Part shown: piece after piece, positions 39,222 to 52,100 of the stretch
Layout of the letters: each line of letters starts with the position of its first letter
Position numbering within the stretch: the stretch's first letter is position 1
Assembly: GCA_019321725.1 (NCBI GenBank)
Contig: CM033120.1
Span: 3,012,275 to 3,076,274 of the forward strand
Origin: Paulownia fortunei
Lineage: Eukaryota > Streptophyta > Magnoliopsida > Lamiales > Paulowniaceae
DNA: 64,000 nt
Direction of reading: 5' to 3'
Position numbers and translations under genes: made by a program
Notes under the pieces: model-generated
Seen by the model: only the letters and a program-made list of their open reading frames with translations
What the model was told of the DNA's origin: nothing
The model's database searches: none

Positions 39222-40487
39222 TGTAATTACACTTGCCTTCCCGTTAAAATAGCTAAATTACCAACTCCTCCCCTCCTTTCATAATTACAAGAACCTCCCC
39301 TTTAAGCTTGCTCCGTTTAAAACCTATACGGAAGTCATGAATTGACTACTTTTAAATTTTAAAAAACATCAAATTATCAGTTTACTAAATCATCCTTTTG
39401 CCCCTAGGTGTCTTGGTAATGCTTATATATTTGGGAAGAGGTGTACTTTTGTTTCTGTAGTTGAAGGGATGCCTTTGTAATATAACCATAATTAAATTTC
39501 ATTGCTCTGAAAACTTCAAATATCTTAAATACAAATATCATTTTTGCCTCCAATTATATAGTGTGTGGATTTTGAAATTGAGCTCGGGAAATCTTGACAC
39601 CATTTTAAGTTGTTTGGACTTAATTAAAGAGGATCAATCCCATGAAACTGGAAGTCAACTCTCTCTCCCTCCCCCACACTGACACCATCGCCTCCCCAAC
39701 ACCGCTCATCCCCTCCTCTTCCTTTCTCCCCTACTCTGGCTCCTTTACCCTCACAGCTTTACCACCGTCATCGCCTTCTCTATCCCTCTTCCTCCCCAAT
39801 GCCGCCAATACCCTATCTCTTCCCTTTCCCCTCTCTCCCTACTGCCGCCTCCCTCTATATTTCCCCACAGCATCCTCCCTTCCTTACCCCCATCCTCTAT
39901 TATCTCTTCCTTCCAATGCCTGCTTCCTCTCCCCCTCCCTCAATATCCCCATCGCAGTCTCCCTCTCTCCCCCTCTGCCACCCACCCTTTCTTCCTCGCC
40001 GCCTCTCATCCCTTTCTTCAAATGCACCTCTTTTATTATATTATGATCTTACAAAACTAAAAGAAATACTTAAACAACTCATTTTCCTTTAAGAAATGTA
40101 AGAATTATTGTTAGTCTGCCATATATATTAGGAGGGATAACCAAAAGAACAGCCACCACGGCTAATTATTTGGCCTCTAATGCCTAAGTTTTTCCATTCA
40201 ATGGGTATATTTCTAGAACAGTGTCCATTGTATCTTGCCCATCTAATTATAACATTTACATTCTAAGTTTCAAATCTTATCAATGGTATTTTAGTCAGCA
40301 AAATTCTAGAACAGTTGGAGTCTGTAGTAATAAAGTTCACAAATTTTTGTTGATGTCATCATTTTCTGTCCAAAGTGTCACCAGTAAGGGAAGTTGGTAA
40401 ACGTGGTAAATTCATTGGTTGCAATTATGAGAAAGGAAATGGAGTTAGTACTTTAGCTATTTCAAAGGAGAGCTATATGTAACCCAA
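39222..40487. mobile_element. Fold-back element C with polypyrimidine core
   Basis: The left end (about 39222-39300, including ataattacaagaa and gctaaattaccaactcctcc) mirrors the right end (about 40414-40487, including gcaattatgagaa and ggagttagtactttagc). The inverted ends are at least 70 bp. The core contains a cytosine/thymine-rich stretch of about 390 bp (39655-40020) built of ctccctc-like units. The element lies just 3' of the last clear tetraspanin exon. No transposase is seen. The plus-strand Pro/Ser-rich open frames in the core are low-complexity artefacts. Confidence 0.55.
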
Positions 40488-40875
40488 AAGTTTGCATTTG
40501 GATTGGAGGATTTGGGGCTAAGAATGTTAAATCCATAATAACAAATCCCTTATACTAGTTTGGATAATGTTCAATTACTATGCATTTCAAATTCTTTTGT
40601 AACCATTTTGAGTTATTTTTTCAATCATTACGATGGATCTGAAATCCACTCGCTATTGGAGTATTTAAAATCCCTAGCACCAAATCCTTCACTCCAAATG
40701 CAACCTAATATACTTTACAACAATAGATATGGGAACGGCAAACATTATCAAAACTACAAATAAGAGTATGCCAAGAAAATAACAGACTATACCATGTGTA
40801 AAATGAAAGTACAATTCACATTCTGATCATGTGGGTGATATAAAACCTTTAAAATCATAAGTTAAATGCACATAC

Positions 40876-43800
40876 CTTACTATTAATTCTTATATTCCAA
40901 GCATCATTTTTCACCCCATAGGCCGGTTCACTGACAACATAGGGTTGTGGGGGAACATAATTCTTCAGCAGGGGCACCCTATCTGGTAGATAATCATCAT
41001 CACTTTCATAGTATCTCTCAGAATGTGGTCCTAAAGCTTTGAGAATCATAGCCAATAGCATACTCAGGCCCTGCATGCAAAAACCATTACCTCCATAAGA
41101 AAGGCTAACAAGATGTTGTAAAACAGGATGTTGTTCATGTTATGACAGTCCTCATCTCAAATTTTTAGATTTTCTTTTTGAAGTTTTTGTTTTTAACTTC
41201 CGATATTCTAATTTGTTCTTCATTTTCAGCTCATCTTATAATAAAAGGTTTTTTTTTAGGTGGGGTGATGTCATAAATATAGCAAATTGGATGGTTGGAC
41301 ATTGAAATTGTATGCTAACAGTTTCACTAAACCAAATCATATTGCAATACCATAACACAGAATCTGACATATTAGTAGTACTTTTATTTTGTAATCAATT
41401 AAATGTATATTTGTTTTCGCTGCCATTCAGAATATGGAAATCAGAATTTATTACAGCAAGTCAAGGGTGCAGCTACAGCATAATTTATGAATTATATTAT
41501 AGAAATAGTCATGCCCATTGGTCAAACTGATGTGAGATGGAATTCTTTGATTAAAAAACCTTACTTTAAAAAAAAAAACAATAACTATAATCACTTTGAG
41601 AAGATAGTGAGCAGCAAAAACAATTGAAAATATAAAAATAAAGAAATAAAAAAGGATTTGGACAGAGACCCACAATGTGGAAATGCAAACCACCTAATCT
41701 CCACTGTTCAATTTAACACAAGACTACTACACAAACAGAGGACGGAACCTGTTTAATTGTGCAATTCTTTTCTTCTTTTTCCCTTTCTTTCCTTTTCCTT
41801 TTCTTTTGGGGTGCATGCACGAGCGTGCGTGTGTGTGTGTGTGTGCGTGCGTGTGCGTGTGCGTGTGCGTGTGAAAGAGATGCATAATAGAGAGAATGTG
41901 CAGGCGTAGGAAGGGAGAAAACCTGCAAAGCCACCACTGTCAAGCCAATCCATTTGCATATGTCAAAGTTCTCCCTGATAAAGTCCTTCAATTGACCAAA
42001 ATTTCCAGTTGGGTCCTCTGGGAAGTCCTGATACAGAACCAAGTCAAAATTTAACCATTTTTTAAAATTCAGATGATATCATTGTATGTTAGAAGGAGCA
42101 TATTAGTGCAAAGTACCTCCTCCCAGTTGTGGTTTAAGAATACATCGGCAGTAACTGCAGCTTCCAGCACAAAAAGAAGAAAGACAAAAGCCATGTACTA
42201 CGCTTGTTAAGGTCAACAAAGAAGTGATATGTATACATTGCTAATTGATTTGATGCAGTGCGGACAGAGGAATAAGAAGTACTAAATCCTTATAACACCA
42301 ATTTGTCTGAGTCAAACTAGGCCTTACAACCAACACCTCTGCCACAATAAATATGCTAGAAACACTTCATGAACAATTTTAACAGCACAAAGCTGACAAC
42401 TAAAATAACATGATTTCTAATAGGTCTGACAAGTGGGAAGATGAAATTTTTCAGGGAAAAACAGAGACGTGTACTTGAAGCAACAATTCTACATTAACTA
42501 GATATTTTTCTAAGCAATCATAACTGGTGCCGGCTTAGAGATGTTGACCGTGTTCTACTTAAATCAGCATTTACATAAATAAGTGTACATAATTATAGAG
42601 AGAACATGAAAAGCAAATGGTCTTAAAAGGCTTCAAGAAAACAGAGCTTATTTTGGGTGTTTAATGAAAGGTGTGAGACAATTCCATTTACTCTACTAGC
42701 TGTCCACTCGCATCTTCAATAGAAGTACCAATTTAACCTAAAATAATTTCATGTCTTTATATCCTGGAAGCATAAGTCTGTTGTTGTCCAAAGGTTTATT
42801 TTACAAGGAGAAGAAAGTTAAAGAAGTTCAGAGCACTAAAGCTACCGGCTGGCCTATGCTTAATATGTACTACCGAAAGCTTATATGATATTGACTGTTC
42901 TTCACAAAATTATCTTAATATATCTCAACCTTGAGAAGAAGAGGGAAAATTACTTTACAAAATTTGGAAAGGTCAAGTACACACCTAAACACAATGCTGC
43001 ATACCATGTTTTATGGTTAATTTGTCGTGCCACAAAATTAAAATTAACAGCAGAATTCCAATATCGAGAAAATTATTTAAGTGAATCAAGCAGAGCTTGT
43101 TTTAAACAAATCAAAAGCTCATGTTCAAGCACCAAAGAGATGATAGCACCATATTAAAATAAAGAATTTTAATCCAAGAAAGACATCCAAAATCATTGAA
43201 GTTTCTATTTTAAGGGAGGGTGGAAGGAGTGGAGGTGATTCCCCCATATTGATCCCAGCCATTATCAAAGTCATCAGTTGCAGTCAAAGACAGTAAAGTG
43301 AATTACATGTAGAAAGTTCTAGATAAGCAATGATTATGCATGTGATTGCTAGAGGACACACAGCTTCTCTTATTTGACCTACACAAGAGTTTCCTTATTG
43401 GATTTGGAGTTGTCCATGCATTACGACAGTTACCCTTATTAAAAACTAGGAAGGCAATACAATAAAGCCATATGACTATGGGTTCTCTCACATAAACTAC
43501 TTCCAAGTTAGCAACAATTGACAAGTAGCGGCCTTATGTACATGCTTGCTGTTTTAGCCATCTAAACCTAAATGTGAAAGTCTACAATACTCAGCACAAA
43601 ATTGAAATGACGTGTGTTTGAGCTAATTCGTTAATTCAGAAATAAAAGCTAAATCCAGATGACGAAAAGCACGACAGACAAGAAACCAGATTTAAAAGTA
43701 CTTCAGCTTTCTTAAAACTCGACCTGCTAATGTACATTTAATAAATGTATCTTCATGCCACGGGTCTAATATGAAATTTAAAATGTTGACTATCAGTTAA

Positions 43801-44279
43801 ACAAACCCATACTAAGGATACGATGTACAGGCAACAACCATTAGCAGTCTCTGCAGCAATGTGGCCCGAGCATGTGATCGTGCACAAAGTAACCCCAAGG
43901 CCAAGAATAGTGTATATGAACCTGCGTTCCAATTCCAATTCAGGAAAATTAAACAAATAACCAAATTTTTTTCATTAAAAAAAAAGAAGCCAAAACCATT
44001 AGACTTTTCCTTTCATGACGCATCGATAATTCCCCACCAATATACACATATATAGATCTAAATTAGTTATCGTGTGAATCTGAATCTAGTCTATCTGTAT
44101 CGCGCGCGTGCACAAACAGGAAATTACCAAGGGATGGGGGCTTGAGCGGATTCTTGATGGCGGAGCCAAACCCTAAACATCCAAAGCGAGTAGACGATCA
44201 TGGCAATGCCCACCATTCCTAAGCCTGAATTCACCAACTTTAGCAGCGACTGAATGCAACTGCGACCCATTCCAGCCAT
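40876..44279 (-). CDS. Tetraspanin (TET19/TET20 type), 5 exons seen, last codons unplaced
   Basis: Exons on the minus strand are 44279-44128, 43921-43822, 42197-42117, 42027-41923 and 41070-40876. They join in phase to 211 codons. The protein starts [19 protein letters not shown]1 is about residues 11-36 and TM2 about 52-74 ([18 protein letters not shown]). GCCLY (79-83) leads into TM3 (about 82-106). A short extracellular loop follows ([16 protein letters not shown]), then TM4 ([20 protein letters not shown], about 135-160) and a cytosolic tail with YYESDDDY and [14 protein letters not shown]. This matches Arabidopsis TET19/20 (At2g20740, At4g28770), relatives of TOM2A, which organise membrane microdomains. 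In those proteins a few residues follow the last Lys. Here the frame reads VCAFNL and stops at 40855 if intron sequence is retained, or splices to an exon I could not identify. Confidence 0.9.
41820..41874. repeat. GT/GC purine-pyrimidine microsatellite
   Basis: Alternating (gt)n/(gtgc)n run in a tetraspanin intron, next to a CT-rich stretch (41765-41805). Alternating purine-pyrimidine DNA of this kind can adopt the Z form; that is a property of the sequence class, not shown here. Confidence 0.85.
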
Positions 44280-44425
44280 TTCTTTAGCAAATTCTTTTAT
44301 TCTATATTTAAGACAGCTCTGGAAACAGAAAAAAGATTGGTAATTGAAGAACGATTATCCTTGATGGGAAAAAATCCAAAAAAAAACCCTAACTCCAGAA
44401 ATCAGAGTCAGGGTTAGGGTTTGGA
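44160..44425 (-). promoter_or_regulatory. Telo-box motifs at the tetraspanin start
   Basis: AAACCCTAA-type telo-boxes occur at about 44166-44174 (in exon 1) and 44384-44392. An inverted gttagggttt lies at about 44412-44421, 100-145 bases upstream of the ATG. Telo-boxes are common in 5' regions of plant genes expressed in dividing cells. The role here is inferred from sequence only. Confidence 0.5.
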
Positions 44426-44584
44426 TTGGATGTAGAGGAAGGAAGAAAACAGGGAGCAATGAATGGAAGGATAGCGTCTTTTCTTGGTGTCCGAAGTTTA
44501 CGCAACTCCACCTGTCCGCGGCCATACATGGCTGACTTCAGTAACATTGTAATATAATTAAATGTTAATAATAGAAGCCAACCA

Positions 44585-44657
44585 GTTGCTGTGGTGTAGT
44601 GGTTATCACGTTAGTCTTACACACTAAAGGTCCCCAGTTCGATCCTGGGCAGCAACA
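44585..44657 (+). tRNA. tRNA-Val (anticodon UAC)
   Basis: 73-nt cloverleaf with a perfect 7-bp acceptor stem (gttgctg/cagcaac) and discriminator A. The anticodon stem ttagt/actaa has loop cttacac, so the anticodon is TAC. The T stem is cccag/ctggg with loop ttcgatc. The D arm is tggtgtagtggttatcac. Box A and box B are both present, there is no intron, and a T-run follows at 44681-44685. It lies about 300 bp upstream of the tetraspanin start, in the opposite orientation. Confidence 0.95.
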
Positions 44658-47600
44658 TACACAAAATATTTTGCATCATTTTTATGATTTAATTCCAATA
44701 TTCAATTTTTATTATTATTTTATAATTTAATTTTAAAAATAAATTTCAATAAAAATATTTTAAAAAAAACTGCATAAATAGTCTTGCATTACACCGTTAT
44801 TATTGATTTATCATATAAATCATGAATCAAAAATTCAAACGAAAATTACACCGCATAAGCGATTTGGTGGCAGTTTGAAATCAAAACTACACTGCGCACT
44901 ATTTACTATTTACTATTTACTATTTACTTATAAGTGATTTTTTCAGGCAAGCTTAATCCACTTATTACTAACTATATAGTTGAAAGTTAAATTCAAAAAA
45001 CTAAAATATTAGTAAATTTAACTAAAAAGTTAGCTACTAAAACAAAATAATAAGTGAGTGTTCTTTTAGATCTATATTTTAAGTTATAGGTTATAAGGCA
45101 ATGTTGTATAAATTTTATGATTTGATTGAGTCAATAAATGTTGTAACTTAGATTTCATTTCCCTCTCCCCCCCCTCACTCTTTGCTATTTTCTTAGATCT
45201 ACCTATTATAGTTTATATAGTATAAATAAAATTGATTGAATAAGTAAAATATACGAAATAAGTTGAAATTCTTACACAATCTTACTATATTTTTTATTTT
45301 ATTAGGTATTATATACCTTTGGTACAGGTATATAGAGATATCAAATAAGTTGCTCTTTATTTTTAATTGCAACTGAAGGGGTTATTTTTTTTTTTCAAAA
45401 TAATTTTTTATTTTTTACTATTTGAAAATAAGAAAAAGCATTTGTTTGATTCATTTCTATTAGAAATAATACTTTTCTTATTTTAAAAATTTATTTTCAA
45501 ATCTACTAATATTTTACGTTTATTTATACACATATCAAACTCATTTTTAACCTACTAATATTTTATATATTTTCACGTAAAAAATAACATAAAACAAATA
45601 AATTTTTATTTTCAAACCTATATAATCTACATAAAAATATAAATATTTCAAACATGTTTTCATTTTTACAGAAAATCAAATAAAAATATTTTCAATTTTA
45701 AAAATGCTGAAAATATAAAAATAATTTTAAAAAGGAAACCAAAATAGGCACTAAAAATTCGGAACATTTTACCTTTCTTGTTTAACTTCATTGATAACAA
45801 AATAAGGAAATCACTCAGTTGGACTAAAGGGAGTACTTTAACTAGTAATATATATTTTGTATTTTTCATCTTATTTAATTTTACATTTTGATTTTTAGTA
45901 CTTAATATGTTGTTTAAGACCGTCAAACTGTTTACAATCGCTTCTTTAGTTTTACTTAATAAAACTACAATTTGAGATTATTCTTTAACAAAAGGGCACA
46001 TGACAATTGATTCGAAATTAATAATTATAAAAAAAAAATCACAAACCACAGCATGATCATTGTCATAATTGTTCAAACAGGCCTTTGTTGGTTGTTATCT
46101 TGTAAAAACAATTTATTTCTCCTAGAATGAAAAACATGCTTAAGATTTATATTTTGGGGAAACAAGTTTTCATTCCTCTAAAATATTTATTAATTTTTAC
46201 TTCAACTAAATAATTATATATTTTACTATATCCTCATTAACTAGAACAAAACAATAAGACAATGTATAATTAAAAATATTTTTCACTAACCACAACAAAT
46301 AATAAGATATCTACAATTAAAAATGTCACTCAAAATACATCATATTATTTTTCTAAACAAAGCCTCCACACACATTCTCATTTTTCACACATTCACCAAC
46401 TCAATTATTCAAAATACATTTTTCTCAAAATAATTTTCCCAAAACATTAGAAATAACACCAAACAAAGCCTAGTTTTCAATAAGAGTAGTTGACATTCCT
46501 CCTAATTTGCACAAGCTCATTAACTTTCCCAAAAAATGAATCCTTAGAAAATGCCATGCCCATTAGTTTCAAGACGTAGATGTGAAGCTCAATTGTGGAT
46601 GTCATATTTGGAGTCATGTAAAGTTCATTTGTGGTTGTCATAGACTCTAAGTCACAAATTTTTCAGAATTTTTAAAAATATTTCAAATAATATATAATAT
46701 TTCAATAGGAAGTTAAAATTCCATAATGTTATAAAATCTCCCAATTTTTTCATTAATACTATGATTTATTTTCGAATTTTGTTCTTATGTTATTAAAATT
46801 ATATTATACTAATTTATTTTTCTATTTTCTCAATAAAATTAAATAACCTTACTAGATAATATAATTTTTATTAATAATTTTCATATATAAATACATTATT
46901 TTCATAAAATAATTAGTTATTTTATTTTAATATATTCCCGAATTAGTCTGAATTTTGTTATACAATAGAATCCCAATTTTGTTACCATGGTCTACATAAT
47001 CAGACCATAATCAAAGACTGATTTTTCCATACCTGCAAGAAAAGCACGTGTTCCCATGAATCTTCACAACCTCAATTAGAGCAACGTTGAATACTTAGTT
47101 AACAATCAATTTCATGCCATTTATAAGACATTGGATAGTTCATTTAATTCAAACGATAATAGTACAATAAACTAAGTTCATTCAGATAACCTTAATTTCT
47201 AAAGGAGACATGATTTGCAAGATACAAACACCTTATATTTTCTCTGAGAACAGAATGGTTGTGGTGGTACAGAAAACGGATTTCCATTGCTTTGTAAGGA
47301 AAAATAAAGGCCAAGGGCAGATGAGAGAGATCGCCAGTTGGAAAACAATTGAAAGGAAAAGATCAAACAACAGCAACACATTAAGAACAAAAGAGAGTTA
47401 AGATTGTTAGCTGAAAAACACAAAGTGCATCAACTTCTCCCATTTGTCATAACCAAGCACTGGTTTATGTCCATCTTATATCTATATTGAACAAAACTTT
47501 ATTACAGACAAACCAAAAAAATAGAAGTTCGTGCTTAGAATCTTAACCATATCTTGCAACATTTAGCCATCAAAGCAGTAAGTGGTAAGTGCAAATTCCT

Positions 47601-48084
47601 TACAGAATCAATAACAAAAGCATTAGCACATAATCGTCACCGTACCTCAGTCCATAATTACCTTTTCACCTCCAAGCATCCATTGCAGAAAGCAACTAAA
47701 GTTAGAAACAGAACTTATTGCATTCGCAGAGTCAGCATTAACATAGTGGCAACACAAATATGCCACTGAAAGGGCATTTAAATCAAAGATTTGCCATTTC
47801 AATATATACATTCCCTCTGCTAAAGATGGGTTTAGAGAGGTCAAAAAGAAAATATCCTTAAACAACTTAAAATTCATTCAAAACGATTATATGGTGAGCA
47901 TGCACAGTTGATCGTGAAGGGAAAAATTCAAGGGCCTACAAATGCATAAGTGCCTCACATTCTATCATTTTTAGTACAAGATACATGCACTTCACTGCAA
48001 GCTCATGGTGTCAAGCCATCCGGAGAAATCTCTTCAAAAGGCAGTAATTCTCAAAGATAAATGAAGTCCCATGAAAGGGACAGA
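44658..48084. other. Intergenic DNA with one MITE-like element
   Basis: AT-rich. The only defined feature is the MITE at 46079-46472. The stretch from about 47400 to 48262 may include the 3' untranslated region of the acetyltransferase gene. Short open frames at 47199-47877 show no recognisable protein. Confidence 0.5.
46079..46472. mobile_element. MITE with aggctttgtttgg-type inverted ends
   Basis: The left end aggcctttgttggttgttat mirrors the right end (reverse complement aggctttgtttggtgttat). The length is about 394 bp and the interior is AT-rich with no coding frame. The ends resemble hAT-type MITEs. The flanking 8-mers (gttcaaac and gttttcaa) are not identical, so the target duplication is uncertain. 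Confidence 0.55.
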
Positions 48085-49190
48085 CTTGAAGAATAATAAA
48101 TTACCCTTTCTTTATCTAAGTATAATTTTCTGGATTCTCCTCGAAAGAGATTGTAACGAAACTTCACTGAATTTTGTGATTCGGAGTCTAACTGAATGCC
48201 TTTCTGCCTCAATTGTCCATATTGCAGCGAATGATCAATCGTGTATGCCTAAACCACTTTCGCTAATCAGTGACAAAATCCAAGTACATTCTATAGGCAT
48301 TTCTATCAGACGAGTAGTAGCATTCTACTAAACTATCCACCTGGAAGCCAAGTTTCTTGTAGAGCTTCATGGCTGCGATCCTCGAGGGATCCACATGAAG
48401 TGATATGCGGTGGATGTTTCTAGCTTTGCATTTCTCTATAGCTGCTTTAAGCAATGCTTCCCCATAACCCTGCCTCCTGTAGTTCTCTTTCACTATATTT
48501 CGTTTACAGAAACAAAAACAAAATCATTAGAAAAATAAGTTCTACCACTCACAAAGCCACAAAAAATAAGTAATGCTGATCAACATTCGAATGATATTTA
48601 AGTTAACAGAACTATCACCACAGGAGAACATAAGATTGGCGATAGAAAGAACTTGATGTTCTCAAATTTCACCAAATTAATATCCGACCTTAACTTACAA
48701 GAATAAGATGGTGTTTGGGTAAGCTTAAAAGCTTCTTAAAATATCTTATAAGATATTTGAGAATTTATAAGATGTCATAAAATATTTGATTTAAGCTTCT
48801 GCACTCCCAAAATAATATAATAAAATCTTATAAGCTCCTTTAAAATTAGTAAAGAGGGTCTAACTCATTTTTAAGATCTTAACAAACTCATTTAACTTTG
48901 ACTTATCAATTACAAAATTGTTATTGCTAACATTTCATAAGTTCCATAATTTTATTTTATCCAAACACTTTAAAAATTAATTTTTAAAATAAGATCTAAG
49001 CATCTTACAAGATATTCCAAAAACATCTTATAAGAGCTTATAAATTTTTCTAAATAAGTTTAGCTAAACACTCTCTAAGTGCAAGAGTCACCATAATTGA
49101 TCCTTTTAGAAGCTTTGTCCAACTTTAAGGTGGTGGATATAAAAAAATTCTGAAATACATATATTAGAGCCTCTTGACCAAATGAAAATT
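48085..49190. repeat. Distal copy (A) of the 1.1-kb direct repeat in the acetyltransferase gene
   Basis: Matches 55769-56857 in the same orientation along its length. It includes the intact last exon (48492-48263), its 3' flank and 700 bp of intron with a MITE (48706-49078). The border sequences are cttgaagaataataaattac on the low side and agcctcttgaccaaa on the high side. The copies differ by scattered substitutions and small gaps, so the duplication is not recent. Confidence 0.9.
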
Positions 49191-52100
49191 ATAAGGTGGT
49201 GACTTTCTTAATATACAAGTCACCATAATTATATGATGAATAGGGTATAAAACCCTTGATGTTTCTGCTTTAAGCGATTCCGAATTCTTTTGGCAAAGAA
49301 ATGGGGAAGTCCTGATAAGAACTTTTCTTTCCAGAGATAACGTTGACCATCTTTTTTAGTAAATATTTTAGAGAAGAAAACATTTTTGTACCATTTAAAC
49401 TGTGATAAGTTATGACATCGCGATTGCTCTTGAGTTAAACCCAATAAAATGTTTTGCAATAGTATACCTGTAATGTGTCTGTTGGTTATTAACCACTATT
49501 TTGACTGCTTGAATAATAAGTGATTTAACTTCATCGGATAAGTGAAAATCCAACCGGCCTTTTAGTTGGCCTGTAAAGCCTTGAACTATAGCTTTTGCTA
49601 TAGATTGATCACTATTTTCTTGGTTTTGCACGCATTATCATACATTGTCATATAATGAAATACTATTTGAATTTGAAATTCAGACACTCCATCAATGTTC
49701 CATTCACTAATGGAAGTTCTATCAAACTGAACAGTCATGTTATTATCATGTTCTTCAAGATGTAGATAAATTAGTCTAGGCCTCGATAATAAGGCTTACC
49801 AGGGGCATTATAAATAATTTTCTTCTTATAAGAAGAAAGTTTGTCAACCTGATAAGGTTCTTTTGGGATATTGTTTTGTTGTGTTAAGAACATATCATGT
49901 AGTCTATTTAGACTTTCATCTTCTCCAGGATCTAGTAGGTCTGTTGGTTTTGACGGTTCATGATTTGAAAAGTCATAATAATGTTTCTGATCTTCTTTTT
50001 CTAAGGGAGCAACCTGCTTTTCTTGAATAATTAGACTATTAAGTCTTTTTTATAATATATTCCATCATTTCAGAATTTTCAGATGTATTCATTAATTTTA
50101 AATCATTTTTTTTTCCGATGGCATAGGTTTAAATAAAACCTCAGCAGGTTGTTGAATTATCTCTTTAGACAAATTATTGGAAACCTTTTATTCAATCCTG
50201 GTTTATTGTTTACCAATAGTTTGTTAAGAGAGATATGTAAAATTATTCTGTACAATAACAACTTCAATATTACTACTTTTATTATAAGGAGTAGCAAGAA
50301 TATCTTCATTTTCAATTTTTATTGAAAGATTGACTTCCAAGGATGAATACTCCGGATAACTTTTGCCCTTTTAGTAATAAAATTCTGATATGCAAAATCT
50401 ATGTTTGAAGCAAATATTCTACTGGAAAAGTCAGGAAATTCACTTTGATCAACTTCATAAAAATTTTATCATTGCAAAAATCAATCACTTCACCATGTTT
50501 TTTAAGAATTTTTTTGTATAAATTAAACCATTTTTTCCGGCTGTCTGATTTCTGATTTCTTCTTTAAGAAGAACCATTTTCTCTTAAGCTCATTTTCAGG
50601 AGAATAAAATAATTCTCCAGCTTTTCTTTTAAAAGGAAAATTAGGAAACTCACTGTCACTTTCTTCGATAGTTATGGTGTTTAAACCAAACACACTCCTA
50701 TGATCATCGTATCCCATATCTGGGCTTAACACGTTCGGCTATAGAGGGTGGATGATCAACTTGTATTCAGATTGACTTACTCCATTCATAGTAGTATTTG
50801 TACCAATAACTTTGTCTCTTCATAATTAGAAAGAGGTATAGAAAATGTGGAATTTCTTGCTTCAATTTTGGTCCTCCCTAATACAAGAGGTTTGACCTAT
50901 GTTAAGGTGGGCAATTCTCTCTTTAGAGAATTTTATTTCAACATCATCATCAGGTATTCAATAATCTCTTCAATCACTTTGTTTTCTTTTTTAATAGGCT
51001 CAGAAGTTTTTTCTAGCACCTATCTTTCAGGTAATTTTATCAGATCCCATGAAATAGTTTTTAGGAACCATAAGGTTGCTTTTAGCAATATTAGTGAGGA
51101 ATAAAGTAGTAGCTCCTTTTTTGTCTAAAAGATTTTGTGGTAATTCTTTCATTTTTAGAACTATAGTATTCATTACCTTATAATGAATTCTATAAATAAT
51201 AATTATATTTTCAGCACCATGCATCATATTAAAACCTTCAATTTTAATATCTAACCATAAAACATGATATGAATAGGATCAGTCAAAGAAAGTGTGAAGT
51301 TAGGAAAGCATGAAAAATAAATTGATCCATCACACGAACTTAACTCAACAACTCCTAATAAGGAATCATGAAATATAATATGTCATTTATCACAAACACA
51401 TAAAATAGCAAAGGTATTTAAACCTAATCTTGTAGCAGGTTTTAAAGCTACTTGAATCATTCCAATATGAAGGAATTTATATTTTTCTTGATGAGCTGCA
51501 ATAAGCTTTTCAAAAAAACAAATGAAAAGTACTATATCCCTCTACAGTTCTAATAATATAATCTGAAGCAAGACTAAAACTACCACTACGTTTATAAATA
51601 TTAGAAGAAGGGGGAAGTTTTCAATTTTGTAAAGATTGATCTAAATTTTCATTTATTATAATTTCTTTATTTCTTCTAGAATTATTACTACTATAATTAT
51701 GCCTACTCGATAAAGCTCTAGACAACCTATTCATATGTTCACATATATCACTGCCAATGATATGACACAAACATCCTAAACACCTATCTCCGACAAACAT
51801 GGGTTCAACAGTCTACCCGGCTTGGGATTTCACTATGTAAACAAACAAATAGAGTAATCTAGAACTGTAGGTCAATAGGCACAAATAGTACTAACTTTGT
51901 CTTGGCCTTGACACCAAGATCAGCAACAAAAAAGAAATCAGCGGAAGAAAGAGATCAACAGAAAAAAGACGAGAAAACTAAACTAAAAGATCTTTTACAC
52001 TCTTTATATACAACACTCTCTAAAGCAATAAGAAGGGATTTCATACTTTATGTTTCTTATTTTCTAAAACTATCTCTTGAACTCTTATCTTTAAGTGAAT

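Noticed and set aside
39642..40092. Pro/Ser/Leu-rich plus-strand proteins
   Set aside because: They arise from translating a polypyrimidine tract in overlapping frames and show no start context or domain.
47199..47877. Short open frames on both strands 3' of the acetyltransferase gene
   Set aside because: No domain, no splice logic, and composition like the surrounding intergenic DNA.
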